Assembly: GCA_002245135.1 (NCBI GenBank)
Contig: NGBS01000886.1
Coordinates: 1-64,000 of the forward strand
Length of the DNA: 64,000 bases
Origin: Proteromonas lacertae
Taxonomy: Eukaryota > Sar > Bigyra > Opalinata > Proteromonadidae
Direction: 5' to 3'
Positions 38,096 to 49,714 of the stretch are shown here, piece by piece. Below the pieces are notes generated by a model that worked only from the letters and a program-made list of their open reading frames with translations, was not told the origin of the DNA and searched no databases. The position numbers and the translations under genes are program-made. Position 1 is the first letter of the stretch. Each line of letters opens with the position of its first letter.

Positions 38096-40981
38096 TTAAT
38101 GATGCTTCTTTTTCTGCTTCTTTGCTCCTTTTAGTTTTTGATAGTTATTATTAGTACTCTTATTGAATAGACCTTTTCCTTTCTTTTCAAAATATTTCTG
38201 TCTATCTTTTCTGTTCATTTGTTTAATTTTGTTCTTTTCTTCTTGTTTCAACTCTTTTCTAATTTGATTTTCATCTTTCAACTCAGATTTGAATTTACCA
38301 AATAGTGGTTTCTTCTTATCATCATTCATTATACTATGTTTTATCTTTCTTCCTCTTCTATAATCAATTTTTCCATCTGTAGTATCTTCAAAACCAATTT
38401 TCTTCTTATTTCTTCTACTCCATTTCTTATATAATTCTCCCTTCTCATTATCTTTTAATTTTATCACCTTGCCACTATCTGTTTTAACTCTATTAAGTCT
38501 TTTATCTAATTCTGCAATTGTTCCTTTTACATATTTCTTCTTCTTAGGATCCCATCTTGTTACTTGTCTCTTTTTATCAACTTCACCATCTTCTTACAAA
38601 AAAAATAGAATTAAAGAAAATACAATCATCTAAATTATATAATAGAATAAATAAATAAAATAAAATGATATATCTGGAACTAAATCCATCGAATAATCTT
38701 CAATATTAATTCCCAATTCTTCTCTTGCTTTTGCGATTGAATTATCAGCATGTTTAGTTGAAGCATCCTTCTTACTTGGCATATAATAATATTCATCTTT
38801 GAAATTCTATATAATATAAAAAGAAAATATAAAATAAAATTTGATAAATACATACTTTATCTTTATTAGCTTTATTCTGATCATTATTTATTCCTTTCTT
38901 TATTCTATCTTCAAGTATTATTTCTTTAGCTTCTTCTTCTGTTTTACCATTCTTTATCAATTTCTTTATCTTCTTCTTTTCACTGATATTTAAATGAAAT
39001 TTTTGTTTCTGATTATTCTCATTATCTTCATCATTATCATCATCATCATGGAGATGATTTAAATTACGAATAAATTCTTTATCTTTTTCAATTATCTCTT
39101 TCTCTTCTTCTTCATCCTCAGCTTCAATTTCTTCCTTCTTACTCTCTTCATCAGTTTTAATTTTCTTTTGTTTTTTATTCTCTACAATAATATTTTCATG
39201 AATTTTTCTTTTCTTTTTCATTATTTCATCTTTTCCTTTATTTGATTTTATATGTTCCACTTCCATAACAGTCTCAGCTGGTCTATAATTAGATAACATT
39301 TGTTTTACTTCTTCCAATTTCTTATCATCATCACTCACTAAATCTATAAATAATGGATGAATTTTCAACTCATCTATTTCTTTCATCTTATTAATTGATG
39401 CAGCAGATGGTTCTTCACGACTTTTATTGTACATTTTGTAACTATTCTCAAGTGCATTTATCATTGGATCAACATCACTTGCTTTTATCTTTTTAATATA
39501 ATTCACTCTATCAATTTCATCTAATAATAATGATCTTGGAAGTAATCCTATCCACGCTGTTTCATGTGTTAGTTCATTCACTTTAATGCTTGTATCAGGA
39601 GTATTAAAATAATCTCTTTGTAAATATAAACCAAGATCAGCAACATAAGATAATTCAGATTTTGTAACTATACTATAAGCTGTACCTTTTCTCTCTTGCC
39701 TACCACAACGACCTACACGATGTACAAATATTTTACACTTTGGTGGAAAATCAAAATTGATTACGTTATCTAAATATGGGATATCTAAACCTCTTGCAGC
39801 TACATCTGTTACAATTAGTATTCTTGATTTACCATTTCTGAATTTACCTAAGTTGATCTTACGAGCTGTCATATCCATTGTTCCATAAATACCTGTAACT
39901 GAATATTCTAATACATTCAATAAATAGTAAAAAAAAAAAAAAGAATTAAAGAAAAAATAAAAGCATATTAGCATTAATTATATAAAAAAGATATTAATAA
40001 ATATTCAACACCATATCTTGTAGCACAAAATACAATTACTTGTTCTCTCTTTGGAATAATACTATCTAATAGGAATAACAAAGCAGCTTCTTTCTCTTCC
40101 TATCAATAATAATAATAATAATAATTTGAAATAATAAAATCTATATATAATATATACTGTTTTGACTTTAGCAAATACTAAATTCAATGTTTCACTAATT
40201 TTTGTTTCACTATCTAATCTAATCACTTCTGGATTCTTTAAATCTGCTTTAGTAAACTCCAATAACATTGTTGGTAAGGTAGCTGAGAAGAGAAAGCATT
40301 GTTTTGATGGATTTACTTCATTCATTATTTTTGTGATTTGTTCACTAAATCCCATTTCAAATAATCGATCAGCTTCATCAAATACTAAATATTTGACTGA
40401 TTTCAAAGAAAAATCTGGAATTTCTAACAGATGATGAACTAAACGTCCAGGTGTGGCAATAATAATATCAGGGTTTTGTGAAAGAATATCGAACTGCTGC
40501 TCCATACTATCACCTCCTATAATTACAGCTAATCTGATATTAGTAAATTTTGACAAAGCTTGTGCGAATTTATATGTTTGATATGCTAATTCTCGAGTAG
40601 GTGAAAGAATAACAGCTCTTGCACCAACCGCAGTACTGTGTTCTTTTAATTTCTCTAAAACAGGGATAAGAAATGCAGCTGTCTTACCAGAACCTAATAA
40701 TAAGATTATTACATGCAAATAAGTATATACCAGTTCTAGCCATAGCCACAACATCACGTCCTGACAATGCGATTGGTAATACCTAATAAATGTAATATAT
40801 ATTTATACTTTTCTTTGTATTGGAGTAGGAACTTTGTAACCAAGTCTCATAATCGATGAAAAAATGGGTTTACTTAATCCAAGTGTTTGAAAACCATGGC
40901 TACTAGACTTTTTCTTTCTAAAGAGATATAAATAATCATAATAATTATAAATTTATACAATTTATCATAAGAATCAGTCAT
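38096..40981 (-). CDS. DDX54: DEAD-box RNA helicase DDX54/Dbp10
   Basis: Nucleolar helicase of 60S ribosome assembly. From the start: Q-motif region [14 protein letters not shown], motif I A-R-T-G-S-G-K-T (split by an intron), [15 protein letters not shown] (typical of the DDX54 branch), T-P-G-R-L, D-E-A-D, S-A-T, then [25 protein letters not shown] and H-R-V-G-R-C-G-R. The C-terminus is the basic Dbp10-type region (G-R-K-I-K-H; K-F-K-S-E-L; K-G-K-G-L-F). Introns interrupt the gene from the second codon block on; the first is GTATAA...TTTAG after M-T-D-S-Y-D-K. One intron, 39927-39994, appears to be AT-AC. An AAACGCCTATATTTTT element lies 24-40 nt upstream of the start. Confidence 0.9.
39927..39994 (-). 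other. Probable AT-AC (U12-type) intron in DDX54
   Basis: On the minus strand the 68-nt segment begins ATATCTTTTT, ends AC, and has TTCTTTAAT about 20 nt before the 3' end. These are close to the U12 donor ATATCCTTT and branch site TTCCTTAAC. Removing it joins V-E-Y-L-L to Y-L-L-N-V and gives the same length between F-x-A-T and the I-Y-x-x-x-D segment as I recall for human DDX54. The only GT-AG alternative deletes 12 residues of this conserved region. Confidence 0.6.
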
Positions 40982-41162
40982 GACAAGAAAAAAATGAAAA
41001 TGATAAAAATATAGGCGTTTCTAAAAGTCATTCAATAGTGAAACAATCATAATAATACTGTTCATCTTTATTTAAATATATTACTAAACACACACAAATA
41101 AATAAAAAAATAAAAATTAAAAAAATATCACTAAATCCATAACTATAATGAAAAAACTAAGT

Positions 41163-41645
41163 TTAACAAATAATTGTCCATTCATGGTACTTTGATTTCC
41201 TATTGGTTACATCAATACCATGTCTTTTCTTGAATTCAAAAGACCAGCCAGGAGATGCTTGAAAAGGTTTCATACATTTTTGGCCTTTCAGCACATTGTA
41301 AAACGCTTTAGCTGTCTTAGTGACGTACTCATCACTAAAAACTAATTTTGAACCATGAATCAAAGCATCTTGCCATAAATTAGACAAAATCTTGTTCTCT
41401 TCTTCTTCAGAAAAAACTCTATTGCATAAACCTCTCTTATCTAGTGATGGATCTTCATTCCTTTTTATCCAGTTTCTATACTTCCTGGAAAGTAATTGTC
41501 TCTTCACTTCATAAGTTCTGGCGACAAGTGAGATATTGCGGGTTTGCTCTATCTCTTTGAACATTTGAATCCATTTTTCAAGGCTTATCTTGGTGTGAGG
41601 AGAGACATTATTCAATTGTTTTGGTTGCTTTATTGATTGAGTCAT
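41163..41645 (-). CDS. CENP-B/psq-type helix-turn-helix protein without transposase core
   Basis: Single exon, 160 residues. The N-terminal half resembles a psq-type HTH (I-S-L-E-K-W-I-Q-M-F...N-I-S-L-V-A-R-T-Y-E-V). The C-terminal half matches the CENP-B/Tc5-type second HTH (A-F-Y-N-V-L...F-Q-A-S-P-G-W-S-F-E-F-K-K-R-H-G-I). This is the DNA-binding module of pogo/Tigger transposases, but no DDE catalytic domain follows; the frame stops about 25 residues later and no more is encoded downstream (the next gene is DDX54, also ending upstream of it). Either a transposase remnant or a domesticated DNA-binding protein. I see no terminal inverted repeats around it. Confidence 0.6.
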   Translation of the reverse strand: MTQSIKQPKQLNNVSPHTKISLEKWIQMFKEIEQTRNISLVARTYEVKRQLLSRKYRNWIKRNEDPSLDKRGLCNRVFSEEEENKILSNLWQDALIHGSKLVFSDEYVTKTAKAFYNVLKGQKCMKPFQASPGWSFEFKKRHGIDVTNRKSKYHEWTIIC

Positions 41646-42733
41646 TGGTCTGATTGATGTTGAAGTAAAGGTTATTTTAATGAATTTAAAGGAACTGTCG
41701 TCTAAAGTGACAAAATATTAAATGAAAAGTTTTTAAAGAAACTTGATGAAATTGTATTGGCTAAAGTCATTACAACATTTTCATGAAACGGATATATTTT
41801 TGAAGCACTAAAGTTTTTATAGTATAAGTAGTATACAATTTTGGAATGATGAAACAATAGCTATGATATAAATGCTTAATTCTGGATCATTATTTTTTAA
41901 ATATACCGGTCAAGTAAATTATATCGACTTAATCACAGAAGATATTGAGATCTGTTATGCAATTATGAAGAAAATGTAATAAGACGAAAGATAAGCTAAT
42001 AAAAAAGTATCAACTATATGTTGTCTAATAGTGTCAATGAATGACAAAAATAGAAGGTAATATCAATTCCTATTAGTGATAAATGACATATTTTCATTCT
42101 TATATTTCAATCTGATGATGATTTTTTTAATCAACAAAATTTCACCTATCCATAGAGTATAATTGTCAACTCAATTCATATTTTCATCACGCTTCATTTT
42201 AACAATGTCATTAGTGTATATAAATCTCTATATTCCTTCTGCACTACTATTATTTTCTTCATAATTCAATTGAATAATCAATGACTTTGTTAACCTTATA
42301 ATACATTTGTATATTAGTAGTTTAATCTACTGAATTTCATGTTTTAATATAAATACTTGGTATTATAAAAAACCATTATATCATTATTAGGCATTTGTAC
42401 TATTAGGATTAACTGAACCAAAAAAATAAAAGCTGACTAGCTATATAAAATATTCTATCAATAAGCAATAATTAGATTATATACAATTCAGTAATAAATA
42501 ACAAGCATAATTATTTTTATATTACTGTTCTATTTCATTACAAAAATGAGATTGTTGCGTTTTTTAACTTCTTAAAAGTAATCAAATCTGTTGTTGAGCT
42601 AAAATAATATAAGAATCTAATAGTTCAATTGAGCAGGTTTTATTTTAATTTTCATGGGAGTTGATACATATAATACAACACAAAACGATTTGTATTACAA
42701 AAAAAATATTCGTTTTTCACATCATTTTTTTAA
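41646..42733. other. Gene-free AT-rich intergenic stretch
   Basis: About 1.09 kb between the divergent CENP-B-type gene and the EF-hand-like gene. There is no open frame above about 60 codons and no tRNA-like boxes or inverted repeats that I can see. AAAACGATTTGTATTA at 42682-42697 fits the promoter element upstream of the ATG at 42734. This is the longest empty stretch in the window. Confidence 0.4.
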
Positions 42734-43828
42734 ATGAATAGAGAAAGTGTTGTAGATAAGTTTGTATTATTTTTAATTATGATATATTAGAGGGAGTCAT
42801 ATAATTACTTCAAACAGAACAAGAAAAAGAGAGAAAAGTCACATCTTTTGCTACCTTTAAGTTATGAAGCAGAGCAGTTGGCAATGAATAACTATCGTAT
42901 TTAATTAAATAATATGATTTTTGTAATAGTAAATAACTACGAACTGTCCACTTGGGAAGGTTATTATCTGGAGTTATGGAACAAACAACCAGACTTAGCC
43001 TATGTCAGTGTCAGATCGTTACTAACAGATTTTAATGTATCCAATGTTACTCTCTTTAAAGATTTCTTATCAGTAAATAATGGTATTAGTTTTTCTAATT
43101 GTATATTTATAGATGGAAAGATTACTCCATCCCAATTTCTAGAATTTATAATACTGTTCGCGTTCTATGAAAATAGTCAATTATATACTTGTATTATTTT
43201 TGTCTTTATATTCTATTCTAAAAAAATAGTATTATTCACAGTCTCTGGTGTAAAAAGCAACATTTTTATGACAGAGCAACAAATAGAGACTTATTTAAGA
43301 AAGTTGGGAGTATTTGATGATTATAAAGATTGTTTAGATTTATGGCTAAATGGTGTAGAAAAAGATGCAAATGGTGCAATATCTATTGATGCATTTTCTA
43401 GATTACTAACATCTTATCCTGGCCTATCTTATCCACTGTATTATGTAAGAAATTTCATAATAGAAAAAGTGATTGGATATGATTCGTGGAATGTAATAAT
43501 CCGACGAAGAAATTACTATAGTCGAATGTCATTGGATTCTACAGTTACATTACCTAAAGAATCATGTCTATCACAATTGAAACGTAAATTAATTACTCAT
43601 TATCCTCCTCCCTTTCATTATGATCATAAACCTGCTCATTCTAGTAATAAATCGGATAGTTTGAGTAGATCTTGTGTTAATGAACTGAGAAAGAGGTATG
43701 GATATAGTAGTCGACCTGCAAGAATGAGTTGCTCTGGATCTGTTAAATTATCTTGTAGTTACAGTAATAATAAAAACAGATCATCTCTGAATTCTCTAGT
43801 GAATCTTAGTAGTGTGGAATGTATATAG
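42734..43828 (+). CDS. Degenerate EF-hand-like protein
   Basis: Start at 42734 (M-N-R-E-S-V-V-D-K-F), then introns at about 42764-42790, 42899-42931 and 43194-43232 (39 nt, in frame) give a continuous protein of about 330 residues. It has helix-loop-helix-like blocks (S-R-L-L-T-D-F; F-I-D-G-K-I-T-P-S-Q-F-L-E-F; D-A-N-G-A-I-S-I-D-A-F) that resemble calmodulin/calcineurin-B-type EF-hands, but the Ca2+ ligand spacing is only partly kept. The last 100 residues are basic and Ser-rich (S-R-P-A-R-M-S-C-S-G-S). No TM. It may pair functionally with the second EF-hand gene at 46198. Confidence 0.55.
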
Positions 43829-44118
43829 AAGTATTTATATATTTATTATTTTTTTATTTATTATTTAAAATTATTTACTCTATGTTTTTATGGGTGTATC
43901 ATGTATTGCTTTCATCATTAAGAAAAATATTATATAAAAATAGTGTGTGTAAAGAGAAATACACAAGAATTATAATAATTAGGCTTGAAAAAGCTTGAAA
44001 TTCATTCAAAAGTATAATTCACTTCTTAAGCATATCTGTGGTATTATATTACTGATGCAGATACATATTGTACATCCGGAAGTTGTATATTGATGTAATT
44101 ATAAACATATAGACTTTA

Positions 44119-44867
44119 ATGAAGTTTTATGTATGGTTTATGAATAAACTGAAAGATGATGTGTTATTTAGATTAGTATAATTAGGTTTAATGATATATT
44201 TCGTGTAGGTCTTTTATGTTTTACAAATAGTTTTTCTTACATCGTTTGTAACAGCAATGTATATGCTGGTGTTTATGCAATATGCCACATCAATGTATAA
44301 TGATTATAATTTATGCTTTCTATAGTTATTCACCAGCAATTAAGTGTATTGCTAACCAAATAGAACCACAAGTGATAAATGGTTCAGAAGTGTTAGTAAT
44401 TAGAATGAAAAATCCAATATTGCAATTAGCAAACTCTTCTTTCTACAGTTCAATTTTTAATATGAAAAAGAAGAAATATGATAAGAATGTAGTTGATCCA
44501 TATAGAACTCCATTGAAAGCATCAATGCATTACTGGTGGTATAATGGAACCTACAATATAACAATAAACAACGTTAATGAGATAATATTAACAGAAAATA
44601 ATAATAATAATAATTATAATATTGAAGATCAAAGTTTATCAAATAATATACAAAGTATTGAAGTAAAGAATGAATATGATGATGGTTTTAATAATCATAT
44701 CATTGATATAAAAGATGATGAAGAAGAAGAAAAAGGAAAGAAAGATATACAACCATCACTACCACCACCACCAAATAAAGAAATGGAAAATGATATAGAA
44801 TTAAATGATAATCATTCTGAACCTCTAAATATAACATCATCATCATCATTACCAGTAGCAAAAGAAG

Positions 44868-44913
<46 letters not shown>

Positions 44914-46110
44914 AAGTGACGAATTTGATATATTGAATATGCTTCATCAAATACTATCAGCTGATTTAACTGATGATTTATCCTATGAATTTGAAGATAT
45001 TGAGTTTAAATATGGTTATGAAAGAGGATTACTGTTATTATCTGATAAATCGTTAAAGAAACACAATATTTCTACATCATTTATTACAATTAACAATGTG
45101 ATGGATTGTTTTCAATATCCTGAGAAATTCTACTTTGTCCTGACTTCAGATTTGGATATATCAATGTTTAATGCCATTAGAACACTATATGGAGATAAAG
45201 GAATATTGTATATTATTTTATATATATTTTTATATTCAATAGTTTGTCAGCTTTATCAAATCGATTCTTTTGGTTACAACCTCCTGAAGATGTGGTTGAT
45301 TATATATTAGATTTTGTTTTAATGATTATTCCAATATATATACAATTAGCATTATTAAGTAGATTTATAAACAGATCTTTAACCAGTTCAATTAAAGCTA
45401 TTCACTTGTATATTTTAATCTATTTATAATTGTATAGTGCAACAACAAATAGAAGATTTAGATTCAGATATATTATATATGCATGTTTTGATGTATTTTT
45501 TACATTAGGATGTATATATTGTTATATACTCTTTATTGTTGGATCAAATGCAGATGTTACTTTCCTTTTAGTTTTAGTTGGTTTTATGGTTGAAATATTC
45601 TCATTATATTTGTATATTTCTTTATATATATATATATATATTAATCATTTCTTTTAGTTGTCGAACTAGATTATCTTATTTTGCTGTTGGTTTATGTTAT
45701 TTATGCAGTACTGTTTTAATAACCAATATTAACTCTATGAATATATTCTCATTTCCTGTGATGATGTATATTGCTTATGTAGAGTTGAATTTATTCATAT
45801 GTGTGTTTTTATTAATACATAATGAACTTCCTTACTTTATTACAGGACAGTATGAAAGAGATACTGGATTGCAAAGACCAGAAATGATAAGAACAACAAG
45901 ATTTAATTTAGATTTACCTCCTGGTATTATATCATGCTTAAGGAGAGTGATAATGATTTGGGTAAAAGAAGTGTATCTTATGGTCAACACAGGTATTCTT
46001 ATGATATTTCATTTTGTTTTTTTTCTATAGTTTTAAATCGTCCAGCTAGAAACCCAAATAATGTTATAATCCAAGATCTTCATCCGAATAATGATGTTGA
46101 AGTTAATTAA
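44119..46110 (+). CDS. Multi-pass membrane protein with large lumenal/extracellular domain
   Basis: Start ATG at 44119 with introns at about 44180-44211 and 44294-44324 before the main frame, and four more downstream (about 45208-45239, 45409-45438, 45616-45658 and 45992-46030). One TM lies near the N-terminus (V-L-Q-I-V-F-L-T-S-F-V-T-A-M-Y). A 300-residue non-cytoplasmic region has two or three Cys, an acidic/Asn-rich insert and N-glycosylation-type N-x-T sites. Then come about six TM segments from 45290 to 45850 and a cytoplasmic end (T-R-F-N-L-D-L-P-P-G). The N-terminal anchor, lumenal domain and six-TM layout recalls Wntless/TMEM-type sorting receptors, but I cannot assign a family. Confidence 0.6.
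44869..44911 (+). repeat. AAC trinucleotide repeat encoding poly-Asn
   Basis: About 14 consecutive AAC codons in the lumenal domain of the multi-pass membrane protein. Single-codon purity, not mixed AAT/AAC, suggests recent slippage expansion. Confidence 0.9.
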
Positions 46111-46197
46111 TTCTATTTATTGATTTTTGTTTTTGTAAGATTACCAAAAAATTGTTTTCGGTTGACCAGTTTTGAAAAATCGTTATGTTATTTTGAG

Positions 46198-47002
46198 ATG
46201 TCTAGCAATAGTTTAGAGACTCAAACTACAAAACTTATAAAAGTGCAATCAAAAAGAGACTCTAACGCATTATTGCTTCAGAAAAATGTATATCTTATAA
46301 TCATCTCGTAGTTATCATTAGAAGATGCTCCACAACGGCAGCTTACGTATAAAGCATATCAATCAGATGGATTATGTATAATACTATTTACACAATTATC
46401 ATTTTTAGTAACAGAAGTAAAAAGAAAGCGTTTTCGAGAATCAGTGGTATGATTATTGAAATGTTATTTCTATTTTTATTAGACTGCAGACTTTGAAGTG
46501 AAACAATCGAAGAGTATGGTCAAAGGTAAGAAAGCACAGGTTTCAGATGACTTGGAGTTGAACAGCGAATCTATTAGAATAGCCAAAGAATTTGGAAGTA
46601 TATTACAAAATATTTTTTCTTATCAAATAGTGAAAACATCAGAAATATTAACATTAAAGAATCTATATTCTAGTCTAGATCAAAAAAGGTTGAATATGAT
46701 CACCTACGAAGATGTACTAGCATATTTAAACGAAACTCCTTCACTATTTACAACTAAACTATTCGAATTAATAGACAGAGAACAAAAAGGACTTATTAAT
46801 TGGAATCAATTCTTTCAATTGACTTGCCATTTTTGTACTTTATGTGATGACGATATATTACTATTAATATTTAATATGTTTGATGATCATAATAGAGAGT
46901 ATTTAGAAGAAGAACAGTTTCTAAGACTATTGACTGTATTAAATAAAGATTCTGTCTTTCCTGATACATTTCAAGAAGCAATAAAAGAATTTGATTCGTA
47001 TT

Positions 47003-47033
<31 letters not shown>

Positions 47034-47422
47034 TATTTTATAATTATAGAAATGGAGATGGTAAACTACAATTTAGTGAATTTATGGAGATGAAAGAGAA
47101 ATTCCCAGATATTTTAGGAATAATAGTAAAATTTCATCACAAATTCAAAGAATGTTGTTTAGGTTTTAAAATATGGGATGAGTTGTTAGTAAGAAGAAAT
47201 TCTGTTGAATATATAATGAAATATAAAAAAACACATGGTAAACCACCACCTGAAAGTTGTGAAACACAATTTGCTCACTTTATTTTTGGTAAACCATTGA
47301 AATATGTGTTTGATTTTCCTTTAGAAGAAGGTGATTGTGTTTTTGTTAATTTAATTGGACTTCAACAGCAGAAGAACGAAGCACAACCTAAATTGGAGAA
47401 TGTTTATGCATCTTGGCATTAG
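46198..47422 (+). CDS. EF-hand calcium-binding protein (calcineurin-B-like layout)
   Basis: Start at 46198. Introns at about 46292-46315 and 46449-46484 join a Lys/Arg-rich N-terminus to T-A-D-F-E-V-K-Q. Downstream are paired EF-hands. The canonical one, D-S-N-G-D-G-K-L-Q-F-S-E-F, is split by a (TA)n-rich intron (about 47000-47049) after the first aspartate pair; another is F-D-D-H-N-R-E-Y-L-E-E-E-Q-F; an earlier degenerate one is L-I-D-R-E-Q-K-G-L-I-N-W-N-Q-F. The last 110 residues are unique, with F-G-K-P-L-K-Y-V-F-D-F-P. Likely a calcium sensor; the partner is unknown. Confidence 0.7.
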
Positions 47423-47973
47423 TTTTGTATTTTAAGTTATATATTAATAAATTACCTGTATAATTTTTCATAGAGTTTATTTAAATGTGTTTTTTTTTTA
47501 ATTATATATCAGTGTATTGCTCATCAGCTAAACGAAAATACTATTATTGTGTTGTATATGTTAATATTCATCATTTTTTTATCAAACATGTTTGATTTTT
47601 GTTCATATTTTCATTTATCATTATTCTCATTCCTGTAATTGATATTGCAGAATAATTTTTATGGTATAGCTTATATATGCAATGATCTCTACAATAATCC
47701 TTTTATATAAAGAAGATATAGAATTCACTGACTAGCTACTCTAGATGGGTTATCAGTATTATTTTAAATTGCACTTAAATAACTAGACGTTTACAACGCT
47801 ATCTGCAACTTCTAATGATCATTGTATTAACTCTTTTTGATATATAATAATAATATGTAGGTATATATATAGTTCAGTAAAAAGTAATAACATTACCAGT
47901 ATTGACGGCTAGTTCAAACACTCTGATTTAAAAAGCAAATTGAAACAACGTATTTCAAAATAGACGTTTTAGT
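47423..47973. other. Intergenic region, nothing recognised
   Basis: 551 nt, AT-rich, no plausible coding frame or RNA gene. A weak variant of the promoter element (GAAACAACGTATTTC) lies near 47941-47955, about 20 nt before the next ATG. Confidence 0.35.
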
Positions 47974-48625
47974 ATGAATTATCAATATAGCCCATTGTTA
48001 TTGCAAGCTCCTAATAATTTATATCAGTATTATGATGTATATGGAGTAAATCCAGATCCATATGCTCTTCCTTATCATCCTAATTACCACAATTGTATAC
48101 TCTGTTTGAAATTTATATGTAGATCAACCATATTATCCCTATCAACAGCCTGTACAACCTTATTATCATTATCCTAACAACCAAGATCTCATTCCGCTTC
48201 CAATATTTGTAGATGATTATTATACACGTTATAATGCAGGAACTAGTGTACCAGAAATAGGAGAAGAGACTGAAGAGGAATTTGAAGTAGAAGATGAGGA
48301 GGAAGATGTGGAGGAAGTTGAAACTCCTCCAAACACTCACAAAAAGAGAGCGTAACTTTATTATCATTGTAATTTTGTTAGAGTCAAGATGTTAAAAACA
48401 TGGGATGAAATACCCCCATTGTGTCCCATGTGTAGAATTCGTCCTGTGAAAGTAAAGAGAAAGAGAATCTTGAGATTATGTGAAGAATGTTTAGAAGATG
48501 AAAAACAGTGGAAAGTATCAAGAAAACGTAAGAGGCCAAACAAGGCTAAAGTTGTAAGAGCAAATAATGGAGATGCAACCAAACGACAAATTCCAGAAGC
48601 TACAAAAAGAAGATGTGTTAAATAA
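47974..48625 (+). CDS. Small zinc-ribbon protein with Tyr/Pro-rich head and acidic middle
   Basis: Two introns (about 48094-48121 and 48353-48381, GTAACT...GTTAG) give one frame: an N-terminus rich in Tyr, Pro, Gln and Asn, an acidic block (E-E-T-E-E-E-F-E-V-E-D-E-E-E-D), then a basic C-terminus with two Cys pairs, C-P-M-C and C-E-E-C, 22-23 residues apart, flanked by K/R-rich stretches (K-V-K-R-K-R; R-K-R-K-R-P). The pair spacing suggests one zinc-binding ribbon and probable nucleic-acid binding. The family is not recognised. Confidence 0.6.
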
Positions 48626-49011
48626 CATAGAAAAGGTGTTGTATAACTAAATATCAATGTGCTTATACTTTAATGACGACTATTATATTTTTTTACATCT
48701 AAGATGTGGATTCTTTAGTTAGTTATTATAAATATATCATAACTCAATACATAAAGACATCACACATCAAGTCCTCCTGCACATCCTATTATATTATTCT
48801 ATATATTATTCGAACTGTATAATTAGTGTAAGTCTATTTTCTTAAAACATAAATGCAATAATACGGCCCTTTCTTCATTATTGAAAATTTATATCATATT
48901 AACTATGGAAAAGAACTTGCAAAAAATACAGAAAAACACTTTTTCCATAAAAAAGTAGTTTTACCACAAAATACAAACATTATCAATAAATACATATAGT
49001 TAAATAATATA
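48626..49011. other. Convergent 3' intergenic region
   Basis: 386 nt between the 3' ends of the zinc-ribbon gene (plus) and the MRH gene (minus). It is AT-rich with no coding potential that I can see. TATATAAT-like and A-rich stretches may serve as polyadenylation signals. Confidence 0.35.
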
Positions 49012-49632
49012 TTATACACTAATTGTAAGAGACGAATTAGATTCTGTCAAATTTCGATCTAACAGAGAAAGTTCTTCTTCTAAGTCAGATAATTTACTCT
49101 GAAGTTCATCTATTTCTTTCAACAGTTTTAATTTGCGTTTTGCTTTATTCACTGTTTCACAAACAATAGGTGTATTAAACTGTATTGTGTAATGACATAT
49201 TTCTGGCTCTTCTACTGATATTATTATGTTTTCAACACCACAATGAAATTCTACGCTTGCTGATCGAGGGTTATTTTCACTACATTTATATCCATCTGTA
49301 AATTTCATCACAGGACTAGATTCCAATTCTTCCCATCTTCCCCATATCCTATATTATACATAATATTCAATTAAATACCCCAAAATGAAAGTAGATCCTT
49401 CAGTTTTTGACCTTTGCATGACTCTGCTGAATGGACAAAACTCATATGTGTATTGATTTGAATCAAATGAAAAACATTGATTTTGAAGAGACAGAAATGG
49501 AGGTGGACTGACAATAGGATCTGGATCTCTAAGTTTTTCAATAACTTCTACAGCCTTCACATCATGTACTATTTTTATTGCTTCTCGAGCAAAAACTAAA
49601 GAGAAAAAGAAGAAAATCAATTTCAATTTCAT
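49012..49632 (-). CDS. PRKCSH-like: Minimal glucosidase II beta-like protein (MRH domain)
   Basis: ER lumenal lectin subunit. Signal peptide M-K-L-K-L-I-F-F-F-F-S-L-V-F-A. The MRH domain starts with Q-C-F-S-F...Y-T-Y-E-F-C-P-F-S and continues across a 30-nt intron (about 49351-49380) as L-G-I-W-G-R-W, then G-Y-K-C, E-F-H-C-G (the conserved C-G) and E-I-C-H-Y, matching glucosidase II beta (C-P-F, L-G-x-W-G-x-W). A C-terminal coiled coil follows (L-L-K-E-I-D-E-L-Q-S-K-L). At about 210 residues it lacks the N-terminal Cys-rich/LDLa and acidic regions that bind the alpha subunit in animals and fungi. An AAACGAATATATTTT element lies 13-27 nt upstream of the start. Confidence 0.75.
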
Positions 49633-49644
49633 TTTGAATTAACA

Positions 49645-49659
49645 AAATATATTCGTTTC
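49645..49659 (-). promoter_or_regulatory. AAACGAATATATTTT element upstream of the MRH gene
   Basis: On the minus strand TGAAACGAATATATTTT precedes the ATG at 49632. It is one of about ten similar elements; see the finding on the shared motif. Confidence 0.45.
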
Positions 49660-49714
49660 ACAATTTCTAAAATTAAACAAAAGCAATTCAAATCAATTAT
49701 GATATAAAAAAATA

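Noticed and set aside
41646-42733. Transposon ends around the CENP-B-type gene
   Set aside because: No inverted repeats or target-site duplications could be found by eye in the flanks.
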